From assembly GCA_910574715.1 (NCBI GenBank), contig CAJTCH010000008.1, positions 1 to 64,000 on the forward strand: a stretch of 64,000 nt of DNA, read 5' to 3'. A model generated the notes under the pieces. It saw only the letters and a list, made by a program, of their open reading frames with translations. It had not been told where the DNA came from and did not search any database. The number at the start of each line of letters is the position of its first letter. The first letter of the stretch is position 1. The translations under genes were made by a program, and so were the position numbers. The stretch comes from Lachnospiraceae bacterium. GTDB taxonomy: Bacteria > Bacillota > Clostridia > Lachnospirales > Lachnospiraceae. Positions 23,080-30,589 of this stretch are shown here, in pieces.

Positions 23080-23532
23080 ATGGAGATTGAGAACCTTATC
23101 AGATTGATTGAGACGGTATCCGCGTCTGAACTGACTGGATTAAAGTACGAAGAAAATGGTGTGAAGCTTCACCTGACGAAGAAGAAGGGCCAGGTACAGG
23201 TGGTAGCGGCGCCGGAGATAAGTACGGGTATGGAAGGGGCTGTGGCTGCGATAGCTGCGGAAGCTCCTGTGGTTGCGGCAGACAGCGCCCCGTCAGGAGG
23301 GAAGCTTGTGGAGTCTCCGTTAGTCGGAACCTTCTATGCCGCTCCTGCCGAGGATGCGGCGCCGTTCGTAGCCGTGGGAGACACGGTGAAGAAGGGGCAG
23401 ACGTTGGCGATCGTGGAGGCGATGAAGCTGATGAATGAGATCGAGAGTGAGTTCGACGGGATCGTGGAAGAGATATTGGTTGAGAACGGGCAGGCAGTAG
23501 AGTATGGACAGCCGTTGTTTCGGATTAAGTAG
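23080..23532 (+). CDS. accB: Biotin carboxyl carrier protein of acetyl-CoA carboxylase
   Basis: A 150-residue protein with an N-terminal helical part (ENLIRLIETVSASELTGLKY), an Ala/Pro-rich linker (about 48-75) and a C-terminal biotinyl domain with the acceptor lysine in VEAMKLMNEIES. It carries carboxyl groups from the AccC site to the AccDA site. I prefer ATG 23080, with AGGAGG eleven bases upstream; a GTG at 23068 overlaps that ribosome site. Confidence 0.94.
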   Translation: MEIENLIRLIETVSASELTGLKYEENGVKLHLTKKKGQVQVVAAPEISTGMEGAVAAIAAEAPVVAADSAPSGGKLVESPLVGTFYAAPAEDAAPFVAVGDTVKKGQTLAIVEAMKLMNEIESEFDGIVEEILVENGQAVEYGQPLFRIK

Positions 23533-23562
23533 ATTGGGTACGCCAAATGAAGGAGAGTAAGC

Positions 23563-23988
23563 ATGAAACTAGACATTAATCAGATCAAAGAGATCATCCC
23601 CCACCGCCATCCATTCCTGCTTCTTGACTATATCGAAGATTATGAGCCGGGCAAATACGCCGTTGGGTACAAATGCGTGACCTACCGCGAGGATTTCTTC
23701 GCGGGGCATTTCCCGCAGGAGCCGGTGATGCCGGGAGTATTGACAGTGGAGGCGCTGGCGCAGGCAGGCGCGGTGGCGATCTTAAGCGTAGAAGAGAATA
23801 AGGGCAAGACGGCATATTTCGGAGGCATCAATAAGTGCAAGTTCAAGGGTAAGATCGTGCCGGGAGATAAGGTGCGTCTGGAGACGCGCATCATCAAACA
23901 GAAGGGCCCGGTAGGAGTCGGCGAAGCGGTCGCCAGTGTGGAAGGTAAGACGGTTGTCACGGCAGAATTGACATTTATGATTGGATAG
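23563..23988 (+). CDS. fabZ: 3-hydroxyacyl-ACP dehydratase (FabZ)
   Basis: A 141-residue hot-dog-fold dehydratase. It shows IIPHRHPFLLLD at the start, the catalytic His in AGHFPQEPVMPGVL, and the catalytic Glu in VEALAQAGAV. Length is standard. ATG 23563 follows GAAGGAGAGTAAGC. It is wedged between accB and accC, an order common in Firmicute fab operons. Because the operon has FabK and FabZ but no FabM or FabA visible, the route to unsaturated chains is not evident here. Confidence 0.95.
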   Translation: MKLDINQIKEIIPHRHPFLLLDYIEDYEPGKYAVGYKCVTYREDFFAGHFPQEPVMPGVLTVEALAQAGAVAILSVEENKGKTAYFGGINKCKFKGKIVPGDKVRLETRIIKQKGPVGVGEAVASVEGKTVVTAELTFMIG

Positions 23989-23997
23989 GTGGTATAC

Positions 23998-25362
23998 ATG
24001 ATCAAGAAAGTATTAATCGCCAATCGGGGCGAGATCGCGGTACGTATTATCCGTGCCTGCAGGGAGATGGGAATCGAGACGGTGGCGGTCTATTCGAAGG
24101 CCGACAGAGAGGCGCTTCACACGAAGCTTGCAGATGAAGCAGTCTGTATCGGTCCTGCGGCATCTTCGGAGAGTTACCTGAGCATGGATCGTATCATCAG
24201 CGCTACCATCGTGACGGGAGCCGACGCGATCCATCCGGGTTTTGGGTTTCTGTCGGAGAACAGCAGGTTCGCGGAGCTGTGTGAGCAGTGCAATATCACA
24301 TTTATCGGACCGGATTCCGAAGTTATCGCGAAGCTTGGGAACAAGCAGGAGGCAAGGAATACCATGGTTGCGGCGGGCGTGCCGGTCATCCCTGGAAGCA
24401 CGGAACCCATCTATGATGCCGGAACAGGCGCGGCCATAGCGGAAGAGATCGGATACCCGGTTATCGTGAAGGCAGCGCTTGGCGGCGGCGGCAAAGGCAT
24501 GCGTATTGCCGATTCGCCGGAGGAATTCGAGCGGAGTTTCCAGACCGCTCAGAAGGAGACGCAGCTGGCGTTCGGCGATAACACCATGTATATCGAACAC
24601 TTTGTGCAGCATCCAAGGCACATCGAGTTCCAGATCCTTGCGGATCAATATGGCAATGTGGTCCATCTGGGGGAACGGGATTGTTCCATCCAGCGCAACC
24701 ACCAGAAGATGATCGAGGAATCCCCTTCCATCGCCCTGTCTGATGAACTGAGGGAGCGGATGGGGGAAGCGGCGGTGAAGGCGGCGAAGGCGGCAGGCTA
24801 TCAGAATGCCGGAACCATAGAATTCCTGCTGGAGAAGAACGGTAATTTTTATTTCATGGAAATGAATACCCGGATCCAGGTGGAGCATCCGGTCACGGAG
24901 TGGGTGACGGGGATCGACCTGATAAAGGAACAGATACGGATCGCGTCCGGAAGGAAGCTTGCATTTACCCAGGAAGACATTCATCTTAACGGGCATGCCA
25001 TCGAGTGCAGGATCAATGCCGAGAACCCGGGCAAGGGCTTCAGACCGTCTCCTGGGACCATCACGGATATGTATTTGCCGGGGGGCAAGGGAATACGGAT
25101 CGATTCTGCCATCTACAGCGGCTATACCATACCGCCGTACTATGATTCCATGGTTGCAAAGCTCATCGTATGGGCGAAGAACCGCGGCGAGGCCATACGG
25201 AAGATGCAGAGCGCGCTGGGAGAGGTCATCATAGAGGGGATCGACACGAACGTGGATTACCAGTATGAGATCCTTGGCCGTCCGGATTACCTGTCGGGAG
25301 ACATTGATATCGAATTTATTGCGGAAAATGAAGAGGCGCTTCACAAGGCCCTGTACAGTTAA
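23998..25362 (+). CDS. accC: Biotin carboxylase subunit of acetyl-CoA carboxylase
   Basis: A 454-residue ATP-grasp enzyme that carboxylates the biotin on AccB. KVLIANRGEIAVRIIRACRE is at the N-terminus, the glycine-rich ATP loop ALGGGGKGMRI near 163, and MNTRIQVEHPVTE near 288-300 with the catalytic Glu/Arg region. I chose ATG 23998, with GGTGG upstream, over an in-frame GTG at 23989 that abuts the fabZ stop codon. Confidence 0.95.
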   Translation: MIKKVLIANRGEIAVRIIRACREMGIETVAVYSKADREALHTKLADEAVCIGPAASSESYLSMDRIISATIVTGADAIHPGFGFLSENSRFAELCEQCNITFIGPDSEVIAKLGNKQEARNTMVAAGVPVIPGSTEPIYDAGTGAAIAEEIGYPVIVKAALGGGGKGMRIADSPEEFERSFQTAQKETQLAFGDNTMYIEHFVQHPRHIEFQILADQYGNVVHLGERDCSIQRNHQKMIEESPSIALSDELRERMGEAAVKAAKAAGYQNAGTIEFLLEKNGNFYFMEMNTRIQVEHPVTEWVTGIDLIKEQIRIASGRKLAFTQEDIHLNGHAIECRINAENPGKGFRPSPGTITDMYLPGGKGIRIDSAIYSGYTIPPYYDSMVAKLIVWAKNRGEAIRKMQSALGEVIIEGIDTNVDYQYEILGRPDYLSGDIDIEFIAENEEALHKALYS

Positions 25363-25391
25363 ACAGAATGGGAATGTAAAGGTGACATGAT

Positions 25392-27110
25392 ATGAAGCTG
25401 GATAATGTGTTTAAGAAGACCAGGCTTGCGTCTGGAAGAAAAGGTTATATTGCGTTGAATTCCTCAAGGCCGGAGGTGCCGGAAGGACTCTTGCGGAAAT
25501 GTAATAAATGCGGCAGTGCGATCATCGCAGAGGATGTGAAGAGCGACTATTATATCTGTCCGAAATGCGGAGGGTATTTCCGCGTACATGCGTACCGCCG
25601 TATCGAGATGGTGGCGGACGAGGGTACTTTCGAAGAATGGGATCTGGAGCTTAAGACTCCCAATCCGTTGAATTACAAGGGATATGAAGAGAAGCTTGGC
25701 GTATTGCAGGAGAAAACCGGCCTTGCAGAAGCGATTGTCACGGGAAAGGCGCGGATCGGCGGAACAGAAGCAGTCCTGGGAGTCTGTGACGGACGATTCT
25801 TGATGGCGAGCATGGGAGAAGTGGTAGGAGAGAAGATCGCAAGGGCGGTAGAGCGGGCGACCAGGGAACGGCTGCCGGTGATCTTATTTGCCTGCTCGGG
25901 CGGCGCCAGGATGCAGGAAGGGATCGTATCTCTGATGCAGATGGCGAAGACTTCGGCGGCGCTCAAGCGTCACAGTGATGCGGGGCTTCTATATATCAGT
26001 GTGCTGACGGATCCGACCACGGGCGGTGTGACAGCAAGCTTTGCCATGCTGGGGGATGTGATCCTGGCAGAACCCAGGGCGCTGATTGGTTTTGCCGGTC
26101 CAAGAGTGATCGAGCAGACCATCGGGCAGAAGCTTCCCAAGGGCTTCCAGCGTTCCGAATTCCTTCTGGAACACGGATTTATCGACGGGATCGTGGAGCG
26201 GCCGCAGCTTAAAGAGACATTATCACAGATTCTGATGCTGCATGTGAAAGGGGATAAAGCCGAGGGTTCGGAAGCCTGCTTGTCTGCAGGAAGCAGCCTT
26301 CCCAGAGAACTCAGGGTCAGCAACCGCCTTGCCGAAGCCTGGGACCGTGTTCAGCTCTCGCGTATGAATGACCGCCCGGTGGGAAGTGATTATATCCGGG
26401 AGCTATTTACGGACTTCATAGAACTTCACGGAGACAGGTATTTCGCCGACGACAAGGCGATCATCGGCGGTATTGCAAGATTCCGGGGAATGCCGGTGAC
26501 TGTGATCGCCCAGGCGAAGGGGACGAATACCAAGGAGAATATCGAGCGCAACTTCGGCATGCCGTCTCCGGACGGATACCGCAAATCTCTGCGTCTGATG
26601 AAGCAGGCGGAGAAGTTTGGCCGTCCTGTGATCTGCTTCGTAGATACTCCGGGAGCTTTCTGCGGGCTTGAGGCAGAAGAACGGGGACAGGGAGAAGCGA
26701 TCGCCAGAAATATCTACGAGATGTCCGGTCTTAAGGTTCCGGTGCTGTCTATCATCATCGGAGAAGGCGGGAGCGGGGGTGCCCTCGCCATGGCTGTGGC
26801 AGACGAGGTGTGGATGTTGGAGAACTCTGTCTATTCCATCCTCTCCCCAGAGGGATTCGCAAGTATTCTGTGGAAGGACAGCTCGAAAGCGAAGGATGCG
26901 GCAGGCGTGATGCGCCTCACAGCGGAGGATCTCTATCATATGGGGATCGTTGAGCAGGTATTTGCAGAACCGTCGGGATACACTGCGGAGAATCTGCGGG
27001 AAGTCACACAGCCGATCGCGAGTAAGATCGAGCAGTTCCTGCTCCGGTACGAGCAGATGTCCGGCGAGGAGCTTGCGGGGCGCCGTTATGACAGGTTCCG
27101 CAGGTTGTAA
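25392..27110 (+). CDS. accDA: Acetyl-CoA carboxylase carboxyltransferase, fused beta-alpha (AccD-AccA)
   Basis: A single 572-residue frame. Residues about 1-290 are AccD, with the four-cysteine zinc finger CNKCG...CPKCGG (Cys37, 40, 56, 59) and the crotonase-fold SGGARMQEG. Residues about 305-572 are AccA (LFTDFIELHGDRYFADD, FVDTPGAFCGLEAEERGQGE, IIGEGGSGGALA). In E. coli and Bacillus the two are separate genes; here one chain joins them through a linker around 280-305, with no frameshift or internal stop. It transfers carboxyl from biotin to acetyl-CoA to make malonyl-CoA. ATG 25392 is preceded by AAAGGTGACATG. With accB and accC the complete enzyme is encoded in the operon. Confidence 0.95.
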   Translation: MKLDNVFKKTRLASGRKGYIALNSSRPEVPEGLLRKCNKCGSAIIAEDVKSDYYICPKCGGYFRVHAYRRIEMVADEGTFEEWDLELKTPNPLNYKGYEEKLGVLQEKTGLAEAIVTGKARIGGTEAVLGVCDGRFLMASMGEVVGEKIARAVERATRERLPVILFACSGGARMQEGIVSLMQMAKTSAALKRHSDAGLLYISVLTDPTTGGVTASFAMLGDVILAEPRALIGFAGPRVIEQTIGQKLPKGFQRSEFLLEHGFIDGIVERPQLKETLSQILMLHVKGDKAEGSEACLSAGSSLPRELRVSNRLAEAWDRVQLSRMNDRPVGSDYIRELFTDFIELHGDRYFADDKAIIGGIARFRGMPVTVIAQAKGTNTKENIERNFGMPSPDGYRKSLRLMKQAEKFGRPVICFVDTPGAFCGLEAEERGQGEAIARNIYEMSGLKVPVLSIIIGEGGSGGALAMAVADEVWMLENSVYSILSPEGFASILWKDSSKAKDAAGVMRLTAEDLYHMGIVEQVFAEPSGYTAENLREVTQPIASKIEQFLLRYEQMSGEELAGRRYDRFRRL

Positions 27111-27143
27111 CAGCTAATTGTTTAAAACAACAGGAGAATGACA

Positions 27144-28235
27144 ATGAATGTTCATCCATTGAAGATAGGAAATATAGAAGCAGGTGTTCCAGTTATACAG
27201 GGCGGAATGGGAGTGGGTATCAGCCTTGGTAATCTCGCCGGAGCAGTTGCGAAAGTGGGCGGCATAGGAGTGATCTCTGCCGCCCAGATTGGTTTCCGGG
27301 AGCCGGATTTTGACACGGATACGGAGGCAGCCAACTTAAGGGCGATCGGGAAGGAGTACAGGAAGGCAAGGGAGATTGCGCCGAAGGGGATCATAGGATT
27401 CAACCTGATGGTGGCCATGCGGCATTACGAGGAATATGTCAGGGCGGCGATCGACGCGGGCGCGGACATTATTATATCCGGCGCAGGCCTTCCCATGGAT
27501 CTTCCGAAGATTGCCGTGGATTCTGAGGTGAAGCTTGCGCCCATCGTATCTACGGAGAAATCAGCCAAGGTCATCTTGAGATACTGGGGCAAGAAATATG
27601 GTAGGATGCCGGACTTGCTGGTAATCGAGGGACCAAAGGCGGGAGGACATCTGGGATTTACCAGGGAGCAGCTTAAAGAATACCGGGCGGAGGAACACGG
27701 CGCGGACTGTAATGCGGTATACGATGCTGAAGTTAGGAAGATCCTGGATACGGTGAAACAGTATGAGGAACAATATCACTGTAAGATTCCTGCGGCGCTT
27801 GGCGGCGGTATCGAGAACCGGCAGCAGGCAGAGCATGCATTTGCCCTTGGCGCGGATGCCGTTCAGGTTGCGACCAGATTCGTGACGACCTGGGAATGCG
27901 ACGCGGATATCCGTTACAAAGAGGCATATCTTATGGCGGGAGAAGAGGATATCGCTATCGTGAAGAGTCCGGTCGGGATGCCGGGACGGGCGATCATGAA
28001 TCCATTTATGAAGAAGGTGATGGAGGGGGAGCAGATTCCCCACAGCCCATGCCACAGATGCCTGCATAGCTGCAGCCCGGCCGAGATCCCATACTGCATC
28101 ACGGACGCGCTGATCCATGCGGCGAAGGGCGAGGTGGACGATGCCTTGTTATTCTGCGGGGCGTATGCATATAAAGCGGAACATCTGGAAACCGTAAAAG
28201 AAGTTATTGATTCTCTGATGACAGAAAGAGTATAA
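27144..28235 (+). CDS. NAD(P)H-dependent flavin oxidoreductase (nitronate monooxygenase / FabK relative)
   Basis: A 363-residue FMN TIM-barrel protein related to nitronate monooxygenases and, more distantly, to FabK: VPVIQGGMGVGISLGNLAGA at the N-terminus, GPKAGGHLGFT for the flavin site, and AALGGGIENRQQAEHAFALG. A C-terminal cysteine-rich segment CHRCLHSCSP (near 305-315) is absent from the FabK at 19147. ATG 27144 is eight bases behind AGGAG; an ATG at 27138 is too close to it. It is the eleventh gene of the fatty-acid operon. It could be a second enoyl reductase or a detoxifying enzyme; the sequence alone does not decide. Confidence 0.8.
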   Translation: MNVHPLKIGNIEAGVPVIQGGMGVGISLGNLAGAVAKVGGIGVISAAQIGFREPDFDTDTEAANLRAIGKEYRKAREIAPKGIIGFNLMVAMRHYEEYVRAAIDAGADIIISGAGLPMDLPKIAVDSEVKLAPIVSTEKSAKVILRYWGKKYGRMPDLLVIEGPKAGGHLGFTREQLKEYRAEEHGADCNAVYDAEVRKILDTVKQYEEQYHCKIPAALGGGIENRQQAEHAFALGADAVQVATRFVTTWECDADIRYKEAYLMAGEEDIAIVKSPVGMPGRAIMNPFMKKVMEGEQIPHSPCHRCLHSCSPAEIPYCITDALIHAAKGEVDDALLFCGAYAYKAEHLETVKEVIDSLMTERV

Positions 28236-28289
28236 TAGAGGATGAGTAATACGGCAACGGAGTTAACGGATCAAAGGAGGTGAATGGGA

Positions 28290-28745
28290 ATGGAACAGGC
28301 ATATATGACGATCAACAATATCCTGGTGAATCTGATCAACGAGATCTGGGAGCTTGAGGAGAAAGCGATCATTACGGATGAATTCAGGGATCTGACGAAC
28401 AATGATATGCATGTAATAGAGGCGGTCGGTACAGGTGACGGCAGGAATATGTCTTCCATTGCCAGGAAACTGAATATTACAGTCGGTTCTCTCACAACTG
28501 CCATGAACAGCCTTGTGAATAAGAAGTATGTAGAGCGCCGCAGAAGCGAGGAGGACCGAAGAGTGGTGTTTGTGAGGCTGACGGCGAAAGGCGTCAGGGC
28601 ATACAGGCATCATGAGGATTACCACAGGCAGATGACCCAGGCCGTGCTCGATAAGCTGGATGAGGCAGAGGTACCGGTATTGCTTAAGATGTTGGATGCA
28701 TTGACGGACTTTTTTGCCGGGTACAGTAAGAAGAAGGAGTCATGA
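28290..28745 (+). CDS. fabT: MarR-family regulator, likely FabT
   Basis: A 151-residue winged-helix protein: MSSIARKLNITVGSLTTAMN (recognition helix region), then the wing KYVERRRSEEDRRVVFVRLT with the family's conserved arginines, and a C-terminal dimer helix. FabT binds TTTGA-N3-TCAAA sites, and uses acyl-ACP as corepressor in streptococci. Two such sites flank the operon promoter 10.5 kb upstream. I infer that this protein senses acyl-ACP and represses the whole operon, including its own gene. ATG 28290 is nine bases behind AAGGAGG. An ATG at 28284 is only three bases from it. Confidence 0.85.
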   Translation: MEQAYMTINNILVNLINEIWELEEKAIITDEFRDLTNNDMHVIEAVGTGDGRNMSSIARKLNITVGSLTTAMNSLVNKKYVERRRSEEDRRVVFVRLTAKGVRAYRHHEDYHRQMTQAVLDKLDEAEVPVLLKMLDALTDFFAGYSKKKES

Positions 28746-28748
28746 CTT

Positions 28749-29411
28749 ATGGTGAAGGGTGTAATATTTGATATGGACGGGCTGATGTTCGATACAGAGA
28801 GGCTGTCGACCATTTTTTGGAGACAGACGGGAGAGGAGTTCGGAGTAGATGTTCCGGAGGAGTTCACGTACTGTTTCCGCGGGAAGAATCCGGCGGCTAT
28901 CCGGGAAGCATTTCTTGAGAGATACGGCGCGGATTTCGATTATGAACGGTTCAGAGAGATAAGAACCCGGCTTCAGTATGACTATATCAGGGAGAAGGGA
29001 GTTCCTCTTAAGAAGGGACTGATCGAACTGCTGGAGTATCTGCAAAAGAAGGGGATCAGGGCGGCGGTGGCAACATCCACGGACCGGAAACTTGCCGATA
29101 CCATGATTGAGAGGGCAGGGGTCAGAGGATATTTTGACGCATTTGCCTATGGAGATATGGTGGAAAGAAGCAAGCCGCATCCGGATGTGTTTCTTAGAGC
29201 TGCAAAAGAACTGGGGATTCTTGTCGAGGAATGCCTGGTGCTTGAGGACAGTATTGCCGGGGTGGAGGCAGGAAAGGCTGCAGGCGGCTATATCATCCAT
29301 ATCCCGGATCTTATCGTGGTGCCGGAGGAAGTGAAGGAAGGGATCACGGCGCAGTATGACAGTCTGGACGAAGTGATCGGTTGGTTAGAAGGAGGGGGAT
29401 CTCATGTATGA
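28749..29411 (+). CDS. HAD-superfamily hydrolase (beta-phosphoglucomutase-like)
   Basis: A 220-residue phosphatase-type HAD subfamily IA protein. The nucleophile motif is GVIFDMDGLMFDTER, motif II is VATSTDRK, and motifs III and IV are SKPHPDVFLRAAKELG and VLEDSIAGVEAGKAAG. The cap is helical (residues about 17-85). The ATG at 28749 is four bases behind the fabT stop, and the gene's end overlaps the sirtuin start by 8 bp, so it is co-transcribed with the fab operon. Substrate unknown; a link to fatty-acid metabolism is only positional. Confidence 0.88.
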   Translation: MVKGVIFDMDGLMFDTERLSTIFWRQTGEEFGVDVPEEFTYCFRGKNPAAIREAFLERYGADFDYERFREIRTRLQYDYIREKGVPLKKGLIELLEYLQKKGIRAAVATSTDRKLADTMIERAGVRGYFDAFAYGDMVERSKPHPDVFLRAAKELGILVEECLVLEDSIAGVEAGKAAGGYIIHIPDLIVVPEEVKEGITAQYDSLDEVIGWLEGGGSHV

Positions 29412-30129
29412 GGAAGAGGTAAGGAAGCTTCAAGAGATCATTGACGACAGCAGTGATATCGTATTTTTTGGAGGAGCAGGGGTATCTACGGAGAGCAACA
29501 TCCCGGATTTCAGGAGTGCGGACGGGTTATATCAGCAGGAATACCGTTATTCACCGGAGCAGATCGTAAGCCACAGTTTCTTCATGCAGAACCCGGAAGG
29601 CTTCTATGAATTCTACAAGGAGAAGATGATGTTCCTTGACGCAAGGCCGAACCCGGCGCATCAGAAGCTTGCAGAGCTTGAAGCCGCGGGGAAGTTATCT
29701 GCGGTGATCACCCAGAATATTGACGGGCTTCATCAAGCGGCCGGCAGCAGGAACGTGCTGGAGCTGCATGGAAGCATTCACCGCAATTACTGCCAGAAGT
29801 GCGGCAAGCTCTACGACGCGGCGTATGTGAAGAGCTCGGACGGGATTCCAAAGTGCGGCTGCGGCGGCCGCATCAAGCCGGACGTGGTGCTCTATGAAGA
29901 AGGGCTTGATTCTGATGTGATCCAGAACAGCATCCGGGCGATCAGCCGGGCGGATACCCTGATCATCGGGGGTACGTCGCTGGTGGTCTATCCGGCGGCG
30001 GGATTCATAGATTATTTCCGCGGGAAGCATCTGGCGGTGGTCAATAAGAGTGCGACGGCAAGGGAGGTCCGGGCGGAACTTACCATTGCGGCGCCGATCG
30101 GGGCGGTATTCGCACAGATCCATGTATGA
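29404..30129 (+). CDS. cobB: NAD-dependent protein deacylase (sirtuin)
   Basis: A 241-residue Sir2-family enzyme. It shows FFGGAGVSTESNIPDFRS at the NAD site, TQNIDGLHQAAGS, the catalytic His in ELHGSIHRNYC, and a four-cysteine zinc site CQKCGK...CGCGG. It removes acyl groups from lysine, using NAD. Its place at the end of the fatty-acid operon suggests possible control of acyl or malonyl modification of proteins, but the sequence shows only that it is translationally coupled to the HAD gene. A terminator follows. Confidence 0.92.
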   Translation: MYEEEVRKLQEIIDDSSDIVFFGGAGVSTESNIPDFRSADGLYQQEYRYSPEQIVSHSFFMQNPEGFYEFYKEKMMFLDARPNPAHQKLAELEAAGKLSAVITQNIDGLHQAAGSRNVLELHGSIHRNYCQKCGKLYDAAYVKSSDGIPKCGCGGRIKPDVVLYEEGLDSDVIQNSIRAISRADTLIIGGTSLVVYPAAGFIDYFRGKHLAVVNKSATAREVRAELTIAAPIGAVFAQIHV

Positions 30130-30141
30130 GTATATTTTAAG

Positions 30142-30170
30142 GTACCTGACCCTGGGGTTGGGTACTTTTT
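30142..30170 (+). terminator. Terminator of the fatty-acid operon
   Basis: GTACC-tg-ACCC pairs with GGGT-tg-GGTAC, followed by TTTTT (30166-30170), 12 bp behind the sirtuin stop. It closes the transcription unit begun at about 17740. The rest of 30171-30589 has small hairpins (for example TACAGC/GCTGTA at 30340) and no recognisable riboswitch. Confidence 0.7.
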
Positions 30171-30589
30171 GTCAAAATTTGTCGAATGGTTATATCTTGT
30201 GGAAGCGGCAGAATTGTGGTATTATTTGGTCAATCAATATCTGTCCATCTATGTACAGTAATGTACTCTTCTGACAGTCTTTCGATTTCGTGATAAGTTT
30301 CATTATTATTATTTCAAGCTATATTAAAGTTTTCCTGATACAGCATTGCTGTATTGGTATGAATCTAATTCTGGTTTCTATTACCTCTGTATTGGCCTCA
30401 AAGCCGTTGGCGGCCGGCAAGGAGAGGTATCATCAGGTGTCTGCACACCGATTATCCCTTAGTTTTAGTGATCTATATGAAGCTGACGACAGGTAAAATG
30501 CCTGGTATTCGTAAGTCTTGCAGAAATCAAAAGTTCCTTACGGGCAGAAGTGATTGAAAACCATGTAAACGAAAGGAGCAATGAAAGGT

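Noticed and set aside
24013..25344. A 443-codon frame on the minus strand opposite accC
   Set aside because: It mirrors a strongly conserved ATP-grasp gene and has no family motifs; long antisense frames are common over GC-rich codon patterns.
30171..30589. A possible riboswitch ahead of the adhesin gene (for example cyclic di-GMP)
   Set aside because: I looked for GEMM-like conserved blocks and found only isolated small hairpins; there is no convincing consensus.
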